Positions 1 to 8,517 of a stretch of 64,000 nucleotides of DNA are shown here, in pieces. This DNA is from DATAFF01 sp044870245 (lineage in GTDB: Bacteria; Pseudomonadota; Alphaproteobacteria; Rhizobiales; Aestuariivirgaceae). Where the stretch lies: assembly GCA_044870245.1 (NCBI GenBank), contig JBIOYR010000135.1:1-64000 (forward strand), read 5' to 3'. Position 1 is the first letter of the stretch. Each line of letters begins with the position of its first letter. The notes below the pieces were generated by a model, which had not been told where the DNA came from, did no database searches, and was given only the letters and a program-made list of their open reading frames with translations. The translations under genes were made by a program, and so were the position numbers.

Positions 1-2
1 GA

Positions 3-716
3 CGCGCCCTCGTGTTCCAGCACTTCAACGACGACACGCCGGGGCGCATCGGCGCGCTGCTCGCGGCGATGGACATTCATTGCGATGTCGTCGCCCTGCA
101 TCGCGGCGGCGAGATCCCGTCGCTTGCACCCTATGACGCGATGCTGGTGCTGGGCGGCACCCAGCAGGCCTGGCAGGAGGAGGAGTTCCCGTGGCTGCGC
201 GCCGAGAAGCAGGCCATTCGCGAATGGGTCAGCGACCGGGCGAAACCCTATTTCGGCATCTGCTTCGGCCATCAGCTGCTGGCTTCGGCGCTCGGCGGGG
301 AGGTCGGCTATGCGGCAGCGCCGGAGATCGGGGTGACGACGATCGAGATCGCCGGCGAGGGCGATGCCCATCCTTTCTTCGCGGGTCTCGGCGGCCAGCG
401 CCAGGTCATGCAATGGCACACCGCCGAGGTCAAAAGCCTCCCCGCGCAAGCCATCGCGCTTGCCACATCTACGGTGTCGCCGATCCAGGCGATGGCGGTC
501 GACAGCCACGCCATCGGCGTACAGTTCCATTGCGAATGGACGCTTGAGCGGATCCACCGCTGGGGCGTCCTGCCGGGATGGATCAGGGCGCTCGACGAGG
601 CGTTCGGCCCCGGCGGCCATCCGCGGTTCCTCGCCGCCTGCACGCCGGCGATGCCGACGATCGAGGCGATGACCGACCGGTTGTTCGACAATTTCCGGCG
701 CACCGCGAAACTTTGA
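3..716 (+). CDS. Glutamine amidotransferase class I (5' end outside window)
   Basis: The reading frame is open to the left edge and the first in-window residues (RALVFQHF) already belong to the family's first beta strand, so the true start is upstream and GTG at 12 is probably an internal valine. The class I glutamine amidotransferase core is clear: an oxyanion strand MLVLGG, the nucleophile elbow GICFGHQLLA with the catalytic Cys, and a late FHCEW carrying the catalytic His with the following Glu replaced in spacing by C-E-W. Such stand-alone GATase1 proteins resemble GMP synthase-like amidotransferases and gamma-glutamyl hydrolases; the substrate cannot be told. The class is certain, the precise role is not. 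Confidence 0.85.
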   Translation, partial: RALVFQHFNDDTPGRIGALLAAMDIHCDVVALHRGGEIPSLAPYDAMLVLGGTQQAWQEEEFPWLRAEKQAIREWVSDRAKPYFGICFGHQLLASALGGEVGYAAAPEIGVTTIEIAGEGDAHPFFAGLGGQRQVMQWHTAEVKSLPAQAIALATSTVSPIQAMAVDSHAIGVQFHCEWTLERIHRWGVLPGWIRALDEAFGPGGHPRFLAACTPAMPTIEAMTDRLFDNFRRTAKL

Positions 717-757
717 CGCGAAACCTTGGTCGGAGCTCAGCGTTGTTGCTGTCGGGG

Positions 758-771
758 CCTTTCCGGAAAGG
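758..771. promoter_or_regulatory. Perfect 14-base palindrome over a ribosome binding site
   Basis: CCTTTCCGGAAAGG is a perfect palindrome and its right half contains the AAAGGA Shine-Dalgarno sequence of the small secreted-protein gene starting at 779. It could be a regulator site or just a strong RBS with a chance complement; nothing here decides. Confidence 0.3.
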
Positions 772-778
772 ATGCGGC

Positions 779-1051
779 ATGCGGCTCGGTCTCTGTCTCG
801 CGATTCTCCTGGTCGCCGTCGCCGGACCGGTGGTGGCGCAAACCTCCAATGTGCGCCAGCCGACGCCGGCCGAGCGCAGCAAGATCGTCGATGTGCTGAC
901 GGCGCAGGGCTGCACCACCTTCGGGGAGGCGCGGGTGGTGGACGACACTTTCGAGGTCAAGAATACGCGCTGCGGCGGGGATCAACTTTATGACATCGTT
1001 TATGATCGAAATCTCAAAATGATATCCATGAGCGAAAAACCGAAAAATTAG
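779..1051 (+). CDS. Small secreted protein, PepSY-like
   Basis: A 90-residue protein. The start is ATG 779 because AAAGGA lies about 7 bases upstream and the next residues form a signal peptide (MRLGLCLAILLVAVAGPVVAQ, cleavage after AQ or VVA). The mature part of about 70 residues has a helix followed by strands, with two cysteines (TAQGCTTF and NTRCGGD) that could pair, and ends in a basic KPKN tail. The pattern helix, 'G-C', 'DDTFEVKNTRC', 'YDIVYDRNLKMI' resembles PepSY-type small periplasmic domains in alphaproteobacteria. The fold assignment is inference and the function unknown. Confidence 0.65.
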   Translation: MRLGLCLAILLVAVAGPVVAQTSNVRQPTPAERSKIVDVLTAQGCTTFGEARVVDDTFEVKNTRCGGDQLYDIVYDRNLKMISMSEKPKN

Positions 1052-1149
1052 TGCTGTTCGGCACAGCCTCTTCGGGAATCGCGCGCCATAGTGACCTCTA
1101 CGACTGATCTGGTCGGTGCGGCCGTGCCGTCACCGCGCGGGGGATCATT

Positions 1150-1620
1150 ATGGCAGCAATCGACCATCACATGCTTCTGGCCGAGCTCGGCCGCAAGGTC
1201 GCCATACCGGGCCTCGCCTTCGACGAGGACGGCTATTGCTGCCTGAGCTTCGATGAAAGCATCGTCAATCTCGAGTTCCGCACCGACAAGCGCGACTTCC
1301 TGATCTATGCCCCAATCGGGCGCATCGAGGGGCATCCGCCGGCCGACTATCTCGGGCGGCTGATGCAGGCGGGCTATGCGGCGGCGCTCGCCAATGGCGG
1401 CGGCATCGGGCTCGACCATGTGGCGGGGGCGATCATGTTCGTCCACACGATCCCGATGCGCGGGCTGACGCCGGATGATTTCACCGAGGAGATCCGGCGC
1501 ATCGTCGATCGCATCGAGACCTGGCAGCGGGTGGTCGAGGAGCTTCGCCATTCACGCGGCAACGGCAAGGGACAAATGGCGGCGGACCAGGCGAATGGCG
1601 CCGCGGTGATCAGAGGTTAG
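1150..1620 (+). CDS. CesT/type III secretion chaperone-like protein
   Basis: A 156-residue acidic protein whose order of elements matches class I type III secretion chaperones (CesT/SycE family): N-terminal helix (residues 5-17), strands CCLSFDES / VNLEFRTD / FLIYAPIG, a middle helix (DYLGRLMQAGYAAA), strands GIGLDH / IMFVHTIP, and a C-terminal helix from about 110 to 135. The start follows a GGGGGA sequence six bases upstream. It lies 12 bases before a large gene of unlike composition, the usual layout of a chaperone and its secreted partner. No secretion apparatus is in the window. A YbjN-like fold is the main alternative. The family call rests on pattern resemblance only. Confidence 0.55.
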   Translation: MAAIDHHMLLAELGRKVAIPGLAFDEDGYCCLSFDESIVNLEFRTDKRDFLIYAPIGRIEGHPPADYLGRLMQAGYAAALANGGGIGLDHVAGAIMFVHTIPMRGLTPDDFTEEIRRIVDRIETWQRVVEELRHSRGNGKGQMAADQANGAAVIRG

Positions 1621-1632
1621 GGGTAGCACGAG

Positions 1633-4074
1633 ATGGACCTGAGCTTCGGACGATATCGCGACTTGATTACTAGACCTGATGACAATGGCCGCATCCCTCA
1701 CGACAATGACTACATCGTGCGGCGGCCCAACAAGGGCCTCGAAATTGTCACCCCTGAACAATGGAAGCGCGAGAAGTGGCAGCAGAAGCAACCGGGCCAG
1801 TGGAAGGAAGCCAAGCAGGAGTTCCTCGATTTTCTCGACAGGGAATGGGGAGCAGGCGCCTACAAAGCATCGCCGCATCACCCGCAAGACGGAACGCCTC
1901 TCGAAGTGCGCGAAGTCCGATGGATGATCGATTACAACGCTGCGCGCGACCGCATTGCGGCGGAACTGAAGCCCTCGCCGTGGTTGGCCAGAGACTTTCG
2001 GAATGTCTTCGTCGACCCGCAGGAAGAAATCGAAAAGATAGATCCGAAATCGCCGCAAATTTGGTTTGCGAACACCCTCGACGACATCGAAATGGACTTC
2101 ATTGAGCCGGATCGACGGGCGAATGAAGGATTGATTACACCGGCCTTGCCCGAGGAAACGGACAGCCTGCAACAAGTGGTCACGGTGAGGCAGGTGGTCG
2201 AGCCAGAACTCGACGATCCTTCGATCGTGTCCCCTGAGAGGAGAGAGCCCCTATCGGCAGCCCAGTTCCGCAATATCGCAAAACAGGACGGTTATCTCCT
2301 ACTGAGCGCCAATCGGAAAACTGTCGCCGTCTTCTCCCAAGCTGTCTGGGCCGAGTACGACGAAGGGTGGCAGAGGTGTGAGAGCACCAAGGTCAAGAAG
2401 GAGTTCGTCAACTGCCTTGCGAGGGAGTATGGCCCGGACATCGCCGAGCTGCTCGGCGCCTATCTTCCAGGAGATGGAAAGCCGCTGACTTCGCGCGATG
2501 TTATGGAAATCATCGAGGTTGGGGAGGCGTATCGCTTGGCAGGTGTGGGGGAGGATGAAAAAGCCGAGAATGGGCTCGCCAATGATCCAGAAATCGATGC
2601 ATTGATCGCTGATCTCGACAGGAGCTTCGACTTTGAATCGCCTGGTCGTCGTCCTCGGGAGTTCCATCGTGAGATACCGGTACCGCCGCCACCGCCGCCC
2701 TTTGTGCAAGGACCAGCGACACCGTTTCCTTACCATGGCATTCAGGGTGGGAAATCACGTGTGCCCCCACCGGCGGATGCCCAGCAGCCTCCCGCGCCTC
2801 CTCCAGTCGTGGCGCCACAGCCCCAGCCGGCACCGGCGCGTCGGGGTCTGCAGCCCGACAAAACTCGAGGCCCGCGGCCGAATGGTCCGGCGGCGGGGAA
2901 TTGGTCGAAACCTCAAGCGGCGAAGACGCGGTCCAATCCTGAGGCGGAGCTCATCCAGGACACAGCGTGGAACGAGTTCAATCCGCTCTTGGCGGCAATC
3001 GTCAAGCATGTCGCCAGAGCGGAGGACGAGGCCGCCAATCGTCAGCTCGGCAAAAAGAAGGGCAAGGCCGAAGCTGCGGAAACCGAGGGTCAATTCAAAC
3101 TCGTCGGTGGCGAAAAGGAATTCGCCGATCTCTTCGTGAAGCCGCCCAAGCTCGCCTATCTCGATCAACTCCTCGCAAAGCATCTCGCAAAACATGAGGT
3201 GACGACAAATCCACTTTCCGTCTATTTCGACCTGCCAAGGATCATGTGGGACATGCCCGAGAGGGGTGAAGGCGGTCACTACAGGACCGAGCCCGGCAAG
3301 CACTGGCTGTTCAGGATGGCAAACGCCGAAACGAAACTCGATGCGCAGCAGGTGATCAGGGAAATCGACGACACGATCGAGCAGCTTGGAAGGATTATCC
3401 TGGAGATCGAAAATTCGATGCCCGACAGCGGCAAGGACCGGGCCCTTCTCGTCGATGCAACAAAACGGCTTAGATCAATGGAGAGTTTCCTCAACGAGAA
3501 GTCTTCGCCGCTCATGGATCTCAAAGCCCGTTGCGACGAACTCGTGAGGGTTCTTCCAGACGAGGACGAGCTGCCGCCCATCCCGCAGGACAAATGGCTG
3601 GCGCTCGACGCGCTCGTGCAGATGGGCATCGGTGACGACCCGACCCAGGACGCTACGACGCTCGCGGCTCTGGCGAACAGGATGAGGAAGGCCGACAATC
3701 TGCTTCGCCGCGGGATAATGGAGGGCGAGGGCAAGACGTGGCAGGACATCCATGACGTCGCCTCCGACAGCGACAAAGTACTGCTCAAGGAGTATCGCGA
3801 TCTGCGGCTCAGAGGCATCGAGCAGAAAGTCAGAGAGACCGGTGTGGTGATGAAGCTTGTCGACGGCAAGGACGGGAATAAACTCTATCACTTCACGATT
3901 GATGGAAACGAGGACGAACGGCAAGCCCGCTATTGGCAAACCAATTATCTTCTGAGCACGATCGCCTTCTCAATGGGCGGCGCCTATCGCGATCTGACAA
4001 GTGTCTTCGGTTATGAGGAGACGACTCTCGAAAAGCGCGTCGCAGACCAACGCGCGAGAGAGCAGGCTGAATAA
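1633..4074 (+). CDS. Large multidomain protein, possible secreted substrate
   Basis: 813 residues, no recognised family. Residues about 27-106 and 221-301 are diverged copies of one domain: both have a Tyr-led strand, a Trp-containing loop, a helix of the form K(x)EF(x)3L(x)RE(x)G, then DG(x)PL(x)2R(x)V. A proline-rich linker (about 348-405, with runs PPPPPP and PPAPPP) and a basic patch (KKKGK, 474-478) lead to a mostly helical C-terminal half (about 440-813) rich in charged residues. There is no signal peptide or membrane segment. The DNA is visibly less GC-rich than neighbours, with many AAA, ATT and GAA codons. Position just after a CesT-like chaperone makes a secreted effector plausible; this is inference. 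Confidence 0.6.
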   Translation: MDLSFGRYRDLITRPDDNGRIPHDNDYIVRRPNKGLEIVTPEQWKREKWQQKQPGQWKEAKQEFLDFLDREWGAGAYKASPHHPQDGTPLEVREVRWMIDYNAARDRIAAELKPSPWLARDFRNVFVDPQEEIEKIDPKSPQIWFANTLDDIEMDFIEPDRRANEGLITPALPEETDSLQQVVTVRQVVEPELDDPSIVSPERREPLSAAQFRNIAKQDGYLLLSANRKTVAVFSQAVWAEYDEGWQRCESTKVKKEFVNCLAREYGPDIAELLGAYLPGDGKPLTSRDVMEIIEVGEAYRLAGVGEDEKAENGLANDPEIDALIADLDRSFDFESPGRRPREFHREIPVPPPPPPFVQGPATPFPYHGIQGGKSRVPPPADAQQPPAPPPVVAPQPQPAPARRGLQPDKTRGPRPNGPAAGNWSKPQAAKTRSNPEAELIQDTAWNEFNPLLAAIVKHVARAEDEAANRQLGKKKGKAEAAETEGQFKLVGGEKEFADLFVKPPKLAYLDQLLAKHLAKHEVTTNPLSVYFDLPRIMWDMPERGEGGHYRTEPGKHWLFRMANAETKLDAQQVIREIDDTIEQLGRIILEIENSMPDSGKDRALLVDATKRLRSMESFLNEKSSPLMDLKARCDELVRVLPDEDELPPIPQDKWLALDALVQMGIGDDPTQDATTLAALANRMRKADNLLRRGIMEGEGKTWQDIHDVASDSDKVLLKEYRDLRLRGIEQKVRETGVVMKLVDGKDGNKLYHFTIDGNEDERQARYWQTNYLLSTIAFSMGGAYRDLTSVFGYEETTLEKRVADQRAREQAE

Positions 4075-4075
4075 G

Positions 4076-5080
4076 CTACAGCTTGAGCACCAGCTTGCCG
4101 AAATTGCCGCCGCCATAGAGCTGCGGCAGCACTTCCGGGAAGGCGTCGAGACCGCCCTCCCGGACATCCTCGCGTAATTTGAGCTTGCCGTCGCGGTACC
4201 AGCCGAGCAGTGCTGCGGTCGCTTCCTTGTACTGCCTGGCAAAGTCGAAGACGATGAAGCCCTGGACCCGAAGGCGCATGGTGAGGACGAAGCGCAGGTT
4301 CCTGGGCGCCGGCGGCGGCTCGGTGGCGTTATAGGCCGAGATCAGGCCGCACAGCGCCACCCGGCCGAACGGGTTCATCTGGGCGAGCACCGTGTCGAAC
4401 ACGACGCCGCCGACATTCTCGAAATCAACATCGATGCCCTGCGGCGCCGCCGCCCTGAGCGCCCCGGCAAGATCTCGCCCCTTGTGGTCGATAGCGGCGT
4501 CGAAGCCGAGCTCCTTGGTGATGAAGGCGCATTTCTCGGGCCCGCCGGCAATGCCGACGGCGCGGGCGCCCTCGATCCTGGCGATCTGCCCGACCACCTG
4601 GCCGACGGCACCGGAGGCCGCCGACACCACCACGGTCTCGCCCGGCTTGACGCCCGCGACATGCTTCAGCCCGAAATAGGCGGTGTGACCCGGCATGCCC
4701 AAGCCGCCGAGCCAGGTCGGCAGCGAAGCTTCCTTGTCATCGACCTTGAGCACGCCCTTGCCGTTGGAGATGGCGTGGCTCTGGACGCCGAGCAGCCCGG
4801 TGACGGCATCGCCGATGGCGAATCTGGGGTTGCGCGACAGCTCGACATGGCCGGCGGCATAGGCGCGCATGACATCGCCGAGCGCCACCGGCTCGACATA
4901 GGAGCGGCCCTCGGGGATCCAGCCGCGCATCGCCGGATCGAGCGACACATATTCGATGCGCACCCGGATCTCACCGTCCTCAGGCTCCGCCAGCGGCTCG
5001 TCGGCAATGGCGAAATCACCGGCGGCGACCTCACCGACCGGGCGCTTCCTCAGTCGCACCACGCGATTGATCTTGCTCAT
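4076..5080 (-). CDS. NADP-dependent MDR-family oxidoreductase
   Basis: 334 residues, starting MSKINRVVRLRKRPVGE. This is the zinc-independent medium-chain reductase family that includes E. coli CurA/YncB and leukotriene B4 12-hydroxydehydrogenase-like 2-alkenal reductases. Seen: N-terminal GroES-like domain with the family phrase YVSLDPAMRGW, then the Rossmann nucleotide site VSAASGAVGQVVGQIA near residue 155 and FENVGG near 220. Its ATG overlaps the stop of the DMT transporter gene by four bases (ATGA), so the two are translated together. The gene ends two bases from the convergent 813-residue protein gene. The natural substrate is unknown. Confidence 0.85.
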   Translation of the reverse strand: MSKINRVVRLRKRPVGEVAAGDFAIADEPLAEPEDGEIRVRIEYVSLDPAMRGWIPEGRSYVEPVALGDVMRAYAAGHVELSRNPRFAIGDAVTGLLGVQSHAISNGKGVLKVDDKEASLPTWLGGLGMPGHTAYFGLKHVAGVKPGETVVVSAASGAVGQVVGQIARIEGARAVGIAGGPEKCAFITKELGFDAAIDHKGRDLAGALRAAAPQGIDVDFENVGGVVFDTVLAQMNPFGRVALCGLISAYNATEPPPAPRNLRFVLTMRLRVQGFIVFDFARQYKEATAALLGWYRDGKLKLREDVREGGLDAFPEVLPQLYGGGNFGKLVLKL

Positions 5081-6012
5081 GCGGTTCTCCTGTCGGGCAG
5101 CGCCAGCACCCGCCCCCCCGAGGTCGCCAGCACCTGGATCACAATGGCGCTCATCACCACCACACCGCCGATGAGGGTGCTGACCGGCGGCACCTCGTCG
5201 ACCGCGAGGAAGACCCAGACCGGCCCGAGCGTCGGCTCGATCAGCGCCAGCAAGGCGAGCTGCGCCGCCGGCACGCTGCGCGATGCCAGGGTGAAAAGGA
5301 CGAGGCCCAGCGTCAATTGCACCGCGCCCATGAGGGTCACCCACATGTAGTTGGTCCAGCCGATCAGGATCTCGCCGGGCCCGAAGCTCGAGCGCAGCGG
5401 GGTCGGCACCAGCAGCACGACAAGGCACAACACGCAGAGAAAGATGCCGTTCCAAATGAGCGCGACGGTCATGTCGGTCTGCTGGCCATAGCGCAGCAGC
5501 ACCGAATAGCAGGAGAAGCAGAAGGCCGAATAGAGCGCGAGCAAGGTGCCGATGAAGCTGGTGCTGCCGAGACTGCCGGCGACCATGATGCCGAGGCCGA
5601 CGAGCGCGACCGTCATCGCCCCGATGGTCGCCCAGCCGACCCGCTCGCCGAGCAGCCACCAGGCGAGGAGAGCGGCGCAGAAGGGGCTGATGCCGGACAT
5701 GAAAATGGACTGCGCCACCGTCGTGTAGAACAGCGACAGGACGAAACAGAGCCCGGCCAGGCCGATGGCGAGGCCGGCAATGAAAGCATTGAGTCCGGCA
5801 TGGCGGATCACTGCGAAGAGGCGGCGGCCATGTGTCAGGGCCATCCAGGCGACCATCAGGACGAGAGCGGTGAACGAGCGGTAGAGGATGATCTGCCAGC
5901 TGTCGATGCCGTCGGTCAGACGCACCAGGATGCCGCCGAGGCTCCAGCAGGTTGCCGCGGCGACCCCCAGCAGGATCCCGAAGCCGTAGCCCGGCACGAT
6001 GCGCCGCCGCAT
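5077..6012 (-). CDS. DMT superfamily (EamA) permease
   Basis: 311 residues with about ten hydrophobic helices and two EamA repeats, each opening with a Trp-rich helix (TCWSLGGILVRL in the first repeat; AFCFSCYSVLLRYG in the second). Members of this inner-membrane family export or import small metabolites; the substrate cannot be predicted. It sits in the middle of a tight cluster: its start shares one base with the stop of the upstream MFS gene and its end overlaps the oxidoreductase gene by four bases, so the three are probably one transcript. Confidence 0.85.
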   Translation of the reverse strand: MRRRIVPGYGFGILLGVAAATCWSLGGILVRLTDGIDSWQIILYRSFTALVLMVAWMALTHGRRLFAVIRHAGLNAFIAGLAIGLAGLCFVLSLFYTTVAQSIFMSGISPFCAALLAWWLLGERVGWATIGAMTVALVGLGIMVAGSLGSTSFIGTLLALYSAFCFSCYSVLLRYGQQTDMTVALIWNGIFLCVLCLVVLLVPTPLRSSFGPGEILIGWTNYMWVTLMGAVQLTLGLVLFTLASRSVPAAQLALLALIEPTLGPVWVFLAVDEVPPVSTLIGGVVVMSAIVIQVLATSGGRVLALPDRRTA

Positions 6013-7190
6013 CAGAGATGCCTCCGCCTCTCATAATTCTTGGCAATGATGGCAAGAAGGAACAGGACAAGAAAGAGGGCAAGCGACAGCGGCAGCCCGT
6101 GCGGCCCGAAGACGGCCATGGCGAAGCCGCCGGCGGTGGCGCCGATCAGCGCCCCGGCTCCCCACATGGCGGCAAAGGCGGCCGAGCCGGCGACCAGCTC
6201 GTCGCCGTGAAAGCGATCGCCCAGCTCGGCAAGGGCAACGCCGTAAAGGCCATAGCCGGTCGAGCCGATGACCAGCAGCACCGGCCACATGAGCCAGCTG
6301 CCCATGCAGAGCGGCAGCACCACAAGGCCGATGATGGTGGCGATGGTGCAGCCGGTCATCACCTGGCGCTTCGGATAAAGATCGGCGAGCCAGCCGATGG
6401 GAAATTGTAGGAGGACGTTGCCGGCGACGAGCGCCGTCAGGGCAAGCGATGCCGTCTCGATATCCAGGCCCATGCGCACGCCATAGACCGAGAGCAGGCT
6501 CAAGGTCGCGGCGTCGAACACCGCAAAGATGCCGACCGCGGCCAGCAGGATCGGCGCCTTGGGGATGAAGCTGATGAGCGAGGGACGGCGATCGTCGGGC
6601 CGGCGGTCGACCTTCGGCTCCTGCACCGAGGCGAGCGGCACCATGGCGATGACCAGCACCGTGGCGCCGATCAGAAACGGGCGCCAGCCCTCGACCCCGA
6701 TGATGCTGATCAGCAAGGGACCGCAGGCGAAGCTAGCGGAAAGGACGCTGGCATAGAGGGCGACGATCTTGCCGCGATGGCCGTCCTCGGCAAATCTGAC
6801 CACCCAGGACTCGCTCAGCACGAACAGAGTCGAGACGCTCATCCCCTGAAGAAGGCGGAGAACGAACCACCATTCGATCGACCACAGGATCTTGTAGCCG
6901 AGAACGATCAGGGCGGTGACGAAGGCGGCGCCCAGTATGACCGGCTTGACGCCGAAGCGGCGGGCGAGCGGCGGGATCATCAGCGAGGATGTCAGGATGC
7001 CGATCGGCGACATCGCGGCGTTGAGGCCGATGAGGTCGTCGGAATAGCCGCGCTCGGCCAGGATCAGCGACAGCAAGGGAAACATCAGGCCGAGCGCGAA
7101 TCCGAAAACGGCGATCGCAGCCACGGCGGCAATGAGGTTGCGCCAGGCGGACGACGAAATGCCCGGTTTTGTCGCCAGCGTCCGATCCAT
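6012..7190 (-). CDS. MFS transporter (paralogue of the next MFS gene)
   Basis: Start taken at ATG 7190 (MDRTLATKPG), giving 392 residues; a longer frame to 7280 would run into the intergenic repeat. Twelve hydrophobic segments and the MFS pattern (GLMFPLLS in helix 1, PPLARRFGVK loop 2-3, GWLADLYPKR loop 8-9) place it in the MFS_1/YcaD-like group. It is clearly related to the MFS gene at 7348-8517: both share the C-terminal stretch DRF(x)G(x)2LVAGSAAF(x)AMWG and the phrase EGW in helix 5-6. The pair looks like an old tandem duplication. The substrate is unknown. Confidence 0.85.
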   Translation of the reverse strand: MDRTLATKPGISSSAWRNLIAAVAAIAVFGFALGLMFPLLSLILAERGYSDDLIGLNAAMSPIGILTSSLMIPPLARRFGVKPVILGAAFVTALIVLGYKILWSIEWWFVLRLLQGMSVSTLFVLSESWVVRFAEDGHRGKIVALYASVLSASFACGPLLISIIGVEGWRPFLIGATVLVIAMVPLASVQEPKVDRRPDDRRPSLISFIPKAPILLAAVGIFAVFDAATLSLLSVYGVRMGLDIETASLALTALVAGNVLLQFPIGWLADLYPKRQVMTGCTIATIIGLVVLPLCMGSWLMWPVLLVIGSTGYGLYGVALAELGDRFHGDELVAGSAAFAAMWGAGALIGATAGGFAMAVFGPHGLPLSLALFLVLFLLAIIAKNYERRRHL

Positions 7191-7263
7191 AGGCAGAGCT
7201 TCTGCCGTGGAGGCGGATCGTACGTCAATAAGCGGCCCCGCAGGACAGATATGCGGGGGAAAT

Positions 7264-7346
7264 GCAAGGCAGGTAGGCAACAGGCAATAGGCAGTGATCA
7301 GCGCCCTTCCCTACTACCTACTGCTTACTGCCTACTGCCTATTTCC
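7264..7346. repeat. TAGGCAG-type intergenic palindromic repeat, copy A
   Basis: Left arm about 7264-7295 (ending CAGGCAATAGGCAGT) and right arm about 7311-7346 (CTACTGCTTACTGCCTACTG then CCTATT) are imperfect inverted heptamer arrays around a loop beginning GATCAGCGCCCTTCC. It lies just past the stop of the upstream MFS gene (reverse strand) and before the start of the next. Confidence 0.75.
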
Positions 7347-7347
7347 T

Positions 7348-8517
7348 TCACCGAACCAACTCCCCACGGGCGAGCAGCAGGCCAGCAATGAGACCGACAT
7401 AAATCGCCGTCAGGGTGATGGCGATTCCAGACGGGCCGAGGAGGTCGAGTGAAAAGCCGGCGAGCGGCGGACCGATGATGCCGCCGACCCCCCACATGGC
7501 GCCGAAGGCGGCCGAGCCGGCGACCAGGTCGCTTCCCTGGAAGCGGTCGGCCATGACCGTCATTGCGATGATGTAGACGGCGTAAGCGGAGGTGCCGAGC
7601 AGCAGCGCCACCGGCCAGAGCAGCGGGGTCGTCACGACGAAGGGCAGCGACATGGCGAGCAGCGGCGTGGCAATCGCGGCGATCCACAGCACGCCCTGGC
7701 GCGACCAGCGATCGGCCAGCCACCCGACCGGATATTGCAGCACGGCATTCCCGGCGATCGCCACCGCCAGCGCCCATGACGCGGTCTTGAGGTCGAGGCC
7801 GCTGCGCAGACCGAAGATCGGAAAGAAGGCGAGCATCACCGCATCGAACATGGTGAGGGTGGCGACGGCGAACAGCAGGAGCGGAGCGCGGCGGACAAAT
7901 CCCAGCATGGTGGTGCCGGCGGTGTGCTCGTGGAGACGGTTGTCGAGGTCAATGAAGAGGAGCGGCAAGGTGCTCAACGACACCAGCATGGCGGCCAGCA
8001 CGAAGGGGAGCCAGCCCTCGACGCCGGTATAGGGCAACAGGAACGGTCCGACGGAGAAGCCGAGCGACAGCATCGAGCCGTAGATGGCGGCAACCCGGCC
8101 GCGGGCGTCGGGCGGGGCGAAGCCGAGGATCCAGGCTTCGCTCAGCGTATAGAGGGTGCCGCCGGCGACCCCGAAGAGGAACCGGGTCGCGAACCACACT
8201 TCGATCGCGGGAAACAGCGGAAAGCTCAGCAGCACGAGGATGATGCCGATCATGGCGGCGAGCGCCAGCCGCTTGCCGCCGAAGCGGGCGGCAAGACGCG
8301 GGATGAATGGTCCCGAGAGGATGATGCCGAGCGGCCCCATGGCGGCGTTGAGCCCGATCACCGCGGCATCGACGCGGCGGGACTCGAGAATGACATTGAG
8401 CAGCGGGTAGGTCAGGCCGAAGCCGATATCGGCAACGACGATGGTGGTGATCGCGGCGATGAGGTTCTTGAGCGAGCCGCGCTCCCCTGCCCGGCTCGGC
8501 TCGCGGCTCACGGCCAT
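7348..8517 (-). CDS. MFS transporter
   Basis: 389 residues, about twelve hydrophobic segments. MFS_1/YcaD-like: helix 1 GFGLTYPLLNVIL, loop 2-3 PRLAARFGGKR, helix 5 EAWILGFAPPDARGRV, C-terminal DRFQGSDLVAGSAAF. Paralogue of the downstream MFS protein at 6012-7190. Its start lies inside the 3' end of hemF (ten-base overlap), so it should be co-transcribed with hemF. The link to haem synthesis is probably only positional. A repeat copy follows its stop. Confidence 0.85.
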   Translation of the reverse strand: MAVSREPSRAGERGSLKNLIAAITTIVVADIGFGLTYPLLNVILESRRVDAAVIGLNAAMGPLGIILSGPFIPRLAARFGGKRLALAAMIGIILVLLSFPLFPAIEVWFATRFLFGVAGGTLYTLSEAWILGFAPPDARGRVAAIYGSMLSLGFSVGPFLLPYTGVEGWLPFVLAAMLVSLSTLPLLFIDLDNRLHEHTAGTTMLGFVRRAPLLLFAVATLTMFDAVMLAFFPIFGLRSGLDLKTASWALAVAIAGNAVLQYPVGWLADRWSRQGVLWIAAIATPLLAMSLPFVVTTPLLWPVALLLGTSAYAVYIIAMTVMADRFQGSDLVAGSAAFGAMWGVGGIIGPPLAGFSLDLLGPSGIAITLTAIYVGLIAGLLLARGELVR

